Shown: positions 59,776 to 64,000 of the stretch, piece by piece
Position numbering within the stretch: the stretch's first letter is position 1
Layout: the number at the start of each line of letters is the position of its first letter
NCBI GenBank assembly: GCA_961205875.1
Contig: OY540816.1
Coordinates: 23,756,701-23,820,700, forward strand
DNA from: Sialis fuliginosa
Lineage: Eukaryota; Arthropoda; Insecta; Megaloptera; Sialidae
DNA: 64,000 nt
Direction of reading: 5' to 3'
Notes under the pieces: generated by a model
Databases searched by the model: none
Seen by the model: the letters and a program-made list of their open reading frames with translations, nothing else
Told to the model about the DNA's origin: nothing
Program-made: the position numbers and the translations under genes

Positions 59776-60525
59776 TTATGATTCGCAGAGTCCCTTATAC
59801 TTCTTACTACACTTGGTCTTGCATTGTGAACACGGCTTCCCTTTTTTATAAAGGCGATTCTGATAACTTCCAGCTGGTCCATAATTACAAACTAAGATAA
59901 TCTCATACGAAGAAAAATCCCACACACGTTCCAATGCTTCTACTGTATACAATGCGACCCCACAACCGATTCTATTTGCATTTGCACAGACAACTTGCGA
60001 GGAATGACCATTAATTAAACCGAAATTAAAACAGTCGACATTGCCTGAAGGCATATCTTTAACCCTATAAAAGAATTCGTTAATCGATTCTTTCAAAAGA
60101 TTTGTCATGTTACCAATGTTGCCATCTTTCTCAATACCATTGAGTACCACATTTTGTCCAACGGAATATCGATGAGTGTCTCTGCACTCATCGTGTCCAT
60201 AATCACAGTTATTTGCCCAGCATTGGGCAATGTATTCTAACTCGTTATCCCATTTGAGCATCTGCATATTCGACGCTTCTGGTTGTCCTTTCTGTCCACC
60301 CAAAGCCGCATAGTTTCGTAACTGATTGTGATAATCCACTATGAACTGTTTGTTGTCTTCGGTTAGTTTTCTCTGCTTGACGTTTCTGCAGTTACCTTTT
60401 AAAGAACACGTAGGATTTTTACAGACAGTGTGTCGGCCATCGCATAGATCACAGTAGTTTGTAGAACTGACGAAACTTATCAGAAGTATCGAAGATATTA
60501 TAGTTATCGAAGTTATTGATATCAT
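59776..60525 (-). CDS. Secreted CAP/antigen-5-like protein
   Basis: Single-exon gene for a 249-aa secreted protein of the CAP superfamily, antigen-5 (venom-allergen-like) branch. In insects these are widespread extracellular proteins of mostly unknown role; presence does not imply venom. A hydrophobic signal peptide covers residues 1-22. A Cys-rich N-terminal segment (Cys 25, 28, 35, 40, 46) follows. The CAP fold shows YHNQLR with His66, ELEYIAQCWA at 95-104, HDECRDTHRYSVGQN at 111-125, and the CAP1 region GHSSQVVCANANRIGC at 173-188 with His174. CAP2 is LVCNYGPAG at 211-219, and a Cys-rich tail ends the protein (Cys 232, 235, 239, 247). There are sixteen cysteines. In CAP1 the usual aromatic residues after His and at the Trp position are Ser and Cys180, which is unusual. 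One NMT sequon is at 139. It is intact, with its own TATA promoter, and lies inside the long inverted repeat. Confidence 0.93.
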   Translation of the reverse strand: MISITSITIISSILLISFVSSTNYCDLCDGRHTVCKNPTCSLKGNCRNVKQRKLTEDNKQFIVDYHNQLRNYAALGGQKGQPEASNMQMLKWDNELEYIAQCWANNCDYGHDECRDTHRYSVGQNVVLNGIEKDGNIGNMTNLLKESINEFFYRVKDMPSGNVDCFNFGLINGHSSQVVCANANRIGCGVALYTVEALERVWDFSSYEIILVCNYGPAGSYQNRLYKKGKPCSQCKTKCSKKYKGLCES

Positions 60526-60536
60526 GTTGAAATTTT

Positions 60537-60575
60537 CACTGTTTTTTTTTCTGTGTTATACTCGTATTTATATAC
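60537..60575 (-). promoter_or_regulatory. CAP gene core promoter (TATA plus initiator)
   Basis: On the minus strand TATATAAATA lies at 60,574-60,565, and a CAGTG initiator-like motif at 60,541-60,537 is about 33 bp downstream. The ATG follows within ~15 bp, so the 5' UTR would be very short. Confidence 0.6.
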
Positions 60576-61140
60576 ATTTATTATTGAGTTTTAATTGACC
60601 GCGTGTTTGGTAAATGTTTAATTTGTCATTGCTGCCAAATAAAATTGAATATTTATAGCTTGTTATTTGTGTGTTTAAAATTGATAACGATTTGGTAAAA
60701 TCAATGCTATTTTGATTGTATTGTAACGTGGGTGTTGATTTAGTTATTTTGATGGAAGGGGAACGGGGAGGGGGGTGTTTGTTTCAGAACTTGCATAGAT
60801 ATAGAGAATGGACCACGCGTCTGACTCGAGAGCAGAGTCGTGTCAAAAGAAAGAGATGGAAATAGGTTTGGAATATACTTGTCCTTTTTTAAACAGATGT
60901 GTAACTGTTTCATTCTTGGCCCTGAACTAATATAATATAATAATAAGATATTTTTATATACTTTGAATTTGCAAAAGTTCATTATCAGATAACATTAGTC
61001 ATTTTTTTTAAGGAAAAAATTCGTAGAAACGAAATTCGAAACCATGAAACTTTTATCTGAAACATTTTTTCTGAAAATTCGTTATTTTGAAAACAAAACA
61101 CTGAAAAATCTTAGAAAAAACATCCGGTATATGACAGATA
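60576..61140. other. Region upstream of the CAP gene, no other gene seen
   Basis: AT-rich, with a G-rich patch at about 60,757-60,778. The minus-strand frames at 60,740-60,982 and 61,053-61,292 show no family signature. Confidence 0.45.
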
Positions 61141-61142
61141 GT

Positions 61143-61201
61143 AGGGGGGGTGGGGTGGGGGGGGGTCTGACTCCTTCTAAACCTACCTGCATACGCCACT
61201 G
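61143..61201. mobile_element. hAT-like right-end fragment
   Basis: A G-rich tract followed by CCTACCTGCATACGCCACTG, the same kind of end as the 8560-8761 element. The left partner was not identified. Confidence 0.45.
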
Positions 61202-61235
61202 ATAAATAATATAGCATTTTCCATTCATACAAATG

Positions 61236-61475
61236 GTGTAACCTATATTTAAAAAAAAAACTGGAGTCTCCTCGATCGCGCCAAGCTGACATATTAACTA
61301 TTCAACTTATTTGTTAAATTTTCAATTTAAATTTCTTAATAATAGCCGAAGGCGGTTACGAAGGTCTTCGGGCATTAGATAGTCTTAAAGATAATGGTGT
61401 AAGCTATATTTAAAAAAAAACTGGAGTCTCCTCGATCGCGCCAAGCTGACATATTAACTATTCAACTTATTTGTC
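61236..61475. repeat. Two tandem ~160-bp units
   Basis: GGTGTAA(C/G)CTATATTTAAAA, then CTGGAGTCTCCTCGATCGCG and CCAAGCTGACATATTAACTA, occurs twice. The joining part is GCCGAAGGCGGTTACGAAGG. Related to 49,029-49,195. Confidence 0.88.
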
Positions 61476-61483
61476 AAAATGAC

Positions 61484-62025
61484 ATTTAAAACGTCAAAAT
61501 GACATTTAATATATCCAATCAAATATCAATTTAGAAAAACAAAACACGAATTTTTAAAATAAATTGAGATAAATCTTTGTAAGGGAACATTTTACAACAA
61601 ACGTAGTAGACCCATTATAGGAAATTTAATGCTCTACAAAAAATATTCTATAAAATTTTCTTGTAAAAGGTGTCGTTCTTGAGATATCTTGAAAAAAGAA
61701 ATATTTTGGGGTGTCACCCCTCTCCCTTACACACGATTTTGATGATTTTGAAATGGGACCGTCCTCAAACCAAACCCAACCATCCGACCAAGTTTCAATA
61801 ATATCGGTTCACTGGTTCATGAGTTATGCGTGTGACAAGGATTCAGGGGACAGACGGACGGACGGACACACGAACAGACAGATAGACACGGAACGAAAAG
61901 TGTTTGTCTTGACGTGAAACGGATAAATCAATTTAAAATTTTGAAATTGGAGAACTTTTTTTTGTCTCAATCTGAAACGATCACAAAGCTTCTCGTATCT
62001 TCGATATCGCGAGGAAGCAAAAAGA
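61484..62025. mobile_element. R3 family element, inverted
   Basis: Reverse complement of the 49.8-kb copy from AAAATGACATTTAATATATC to TATCGCGAGGAAGCAAAA, including GGGTGTCACCCCTCTCCCTT and the GACGGACGGACGGACAC run. The 68-codon frames here mirror those in other R3 copies. Confidence 0.8.
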
Positions 62026-62584
62026 AGCCGCAGAAAATAATAAAATCGAAACTGAATATTATAATTACTTATATATGGGTAAGTATATGTATATTTCGTG
62101 AAAGGTTAATTTTACGTTAAGTAGCTTTCTTTTGCGTCGATTATTTCTAGGAAAATATCGCCTTAAGAATTTCATTAGACATTTTCCCGGATTATTATAT
62201 ACATAAACATTCCAGACTTCTCCCTCGGGCAATTTTCATACATAAATAATCGACATATTTTTTTCGCTTTTATTTTCTCTTGTTTTCCCCTTTTGCCGAT
62301 AAAAAAAAGTATTATTATGGTACAATGGTATTAATATGGTACAAATAATTATTCCCTATGTAGGTACCGTAATAAAACATTTATTATAATTGTAAATTGT
62401 AAGGGTTGTTCTAAAACAAAAACTTTAAATACATAAAAATATTTTTATTTTTTAAATAAATATATACATATTATCAAAATAAATTTTATTGTAAATTTCG
62501 TGAATATAAACTCATTTTAATAATAATAAAAAATATTTTATTTCACTTTTTTATACATACAGGTTTTTTACAGTATTTTTTCCT
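62026..62584. other. AT-rich spacer, no gene seen
   Basis: A/T-rich with no recognised signal, up to the inner end of the right arm. Confidence 0.5.
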
Positions 62585-62933
62585 TTTAAAATAAATTTAT
62601 TTGTATCAAAATATATATCAAACTAATTGAAAAATTCATTATAATCACATAATAATAATAAAGTTCACTTTATTATTATTTAAAAAAAAAATTCTGAATC
62701 TAAAAATTTTATGGTAAAATATGAACTAAAATTTATATATCTGTATATACGTAGTGAACTTATAAAAACTGCAAATCAACATATTCATAAATTCAATGAA
62801 ATATAAGTTAATATATAACAATTAATGTATATTTACATCTAATAAATCAATTATATCTCATAACTAAGTCTATATTTGATTTAAAATAAAGAAAACATAA
62901 TTAAATTATTTAATTAATTAATTAGAATTTAAA

Positions 62934-62942
62934 TTTGGCGCC
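62934..62942 (+). promoter_or_regulatory. E2F-like TTTGGCGCC site, right arm
   Basis: Matches the E2F consensus TTTSSCGC and is conserved with 55,298-55,290 of the left arm. Both sites face the candidate 21-nt exons, roughly 600-750 bp upstream of them. Confidence 0.35.
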
Positions 62943-63687
62943 TGACAATTAATTGTTAATGGCGGATTTTACAATAACCTAACACATGTTGTTCATCTTT
63001 TAATCAATTTATTGAACTTAATTCGGGATTTCAGTGTTTGATTTATTAATTATAGTGATTTGAAAGTTATATAAAGGTATTGCAAATGCTGTGAACTTGT
63101 CCATACGTTAATAATTAACAAAAAATTATAATATTGCATCGGTGTGACAGTGGCTAGCGCGTAATCCTAGACTTTAATAGGTTTATCCTGTTGATCCCGT
63201 TATGATATTCAATGACATTGTGTTTTCAACTTAATTAAATGTGTGTATTAAATGTTGGAATACTTTAAAATGTGTTCAGTGGTTTTGATTTATTAAATAT
63301 TCCGAAAAACAAATCGCGTGTAGAATGCAGACCGAATGGCGTCGGTTTTCAGTTATCCTTTTTTAAAGTTTTGGTGAAGTTTACAAAGTTTATATATGTT
63401 TCCTAAAGTTCATTAGTAAACTATAATGTTCGTCTAATAGTGTGAAGGTGTTTTATTACCTGATCACTTCTTAATTTGTGATTATCTTTACAAAAATAAA
63501 TCGTAAGAAAATGGCGCGAATAGTGACACAGTATATTTTTACAATTTTATGTGATTATTGTGTTTTAATAATAAGAAATAATGTGCTATTTATCTAATAT
63601 AATGTGTCTTTTAAGTGATGAAATACTTGTGTACGTGTTTAAATCTTTTTTTCTTATTATAATCTGAAAACTAAGTGTGAAGATCTT

Positions 63688-63708
63688 ATGGCGCCAAATG
63701 TCAATAAG
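63688..63708 (+). CDS. Candidate first coding exon in right arm
   Basis: ATG plus six codons (MAPNVNK) ending at AAG|GTAAAA. Identical in protein to the left-arm candidate, with a single CCA/CCG difference. Further exons would lie beyond the window. The evidence is only the start codon, the donor and conservation between the two arms. Confidence 0.28.
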
Positions 63709-64000
63709 GTAAAATGTTATATTTTCAGTTTTATTGCATTGTTCTATAATAAAAGTTGGATGTTTTGTGTTATTTACTTAGTAAAGTGTTTCTATCAAGT
63801 CTTAGAATACTCATGTAACAACTTAATCCATTATCTTTAACAATAATCAAATAATCATAAAGACAAATTTTGTTGGTTAAATAATACATTTTCTACATCA
63901 AACCTCTCAAATTAAAACAAACTATTTTATAAATAATAAAATACAGCATCTGTACTAAAGGGATGTATATTTATCTTCGTGCTTAATGCGCTAAATCAAT

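Larger units (their letters stand above)
62585..64000 (+). repeat. Long inverted repeat, right arm (runs off the window)
   Basis: Reverse complement of 54,389-55,645, beginning near TTTAAAATAAAT and GAAAAATTCATTATAATCAC. The match continues to the last base (GCGCTAAATCAAT), so its true outer end lies beyond 64,000. After TTTGGCGCCTGACAATTAAT it has a segment of about 180 bp (about 62,955-63,140) missing from the left arm. Confidence 0.9.

Noticed and set aside
7806..62120. ~68-103-codon frames in several R3 copies (7.8, 49.9, 61.7 kb)
   Set aside because: They start at the same place in copies of one non-coding repeat and differ downstream by frameshifts.
54389..64000. Polinton-type giant transposon with long terminal repeats
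   Set aside because: The ~6.9 kb between the arms has no polymerase, integrase or capsid-like gene, only a cellular CAP gene and small repeats.

Overview
The window is AT-rich insect nuclear DNA, most likely from a moth or butterfly. The lepidopteran call is an inference. It rests on several dispersed repeats typical of that order: ends reading CTAGCTGTACCCGCGGCGTCGC, GGTTCCGTAG elements with a GTCCGTCTGTCTAT stretch, and tails ending in AAGTCGGTTAAAAA. A short TTAGG-type telomeric array at 16.47 kb and an insect antigen-5-like CAP gene agree with it. No bacterial, CRISPR, rRNA or convincing tRNA features are present.

The left two thirds (1-43.6 kb) is a repeat-dominated intergenic or intronic tract with no gene I can defend. 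Its recurring families are named here for reference. R1: short inverted-repeat elements ending AAGGTACTGGCACCAGTCTTGG. R2: palindromic elements ending CTTGGCTTCTGGGTGTAAG. R3: elements ending near GAGGAAGC, with a CTGTCTGTC core. R4: GGTTCCGTAG elements. R5: a ~650-bp unit in three near-identical copies. R6: a foldback element made of two ~360-bp mirror arms. R7: AAGTCGGTT-type fragments. R8: GTAGGG...GTGAAAC inverted-repeat elements. R9: a 90-130-bp unit with GATGATGACAGCATTGC. hAT-like elements start CAGTGGCG or CAGTAG. Several are nested, and one insertion has a perfect 8-bp target duplication.

The genes lie in the right third. At 43,682-45,690 (+) there is a complete four-exon gene for the alpha subunit of cytosolic phenylalanyl-tRNA synthetase (491 aa when joined). 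About 1 kb downstream, at 46,714-47,628 (+), is an intact 304-aa C2H2 protein with six fingers, five of them with nearly the same DNA-reading helix. At 59,776-60,525 (-) is a single-exon 249-aa secreted CAP/antigen-5-like protein with a good TATA/initiator promoter. A TATA-GAGA-GC-rich block at 50.75-51.03 kb, ending in a consensus splice donor, may be the first exon of another gene.

The most striking structure is a pair of long inverted arms, 54,389-55,645 and 62,585-64,000. They enclose ~6.9 kb that carries the CAP gene. Both arms keep an E2F-like TTTGGCGCC site and, further outward, an ATG plus seven codons running into a splice donor. They may be the 5' ends of two duplicated genes transcribed away from each other, or the arms of a large inverted duplication. 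The right arm runs off the window.
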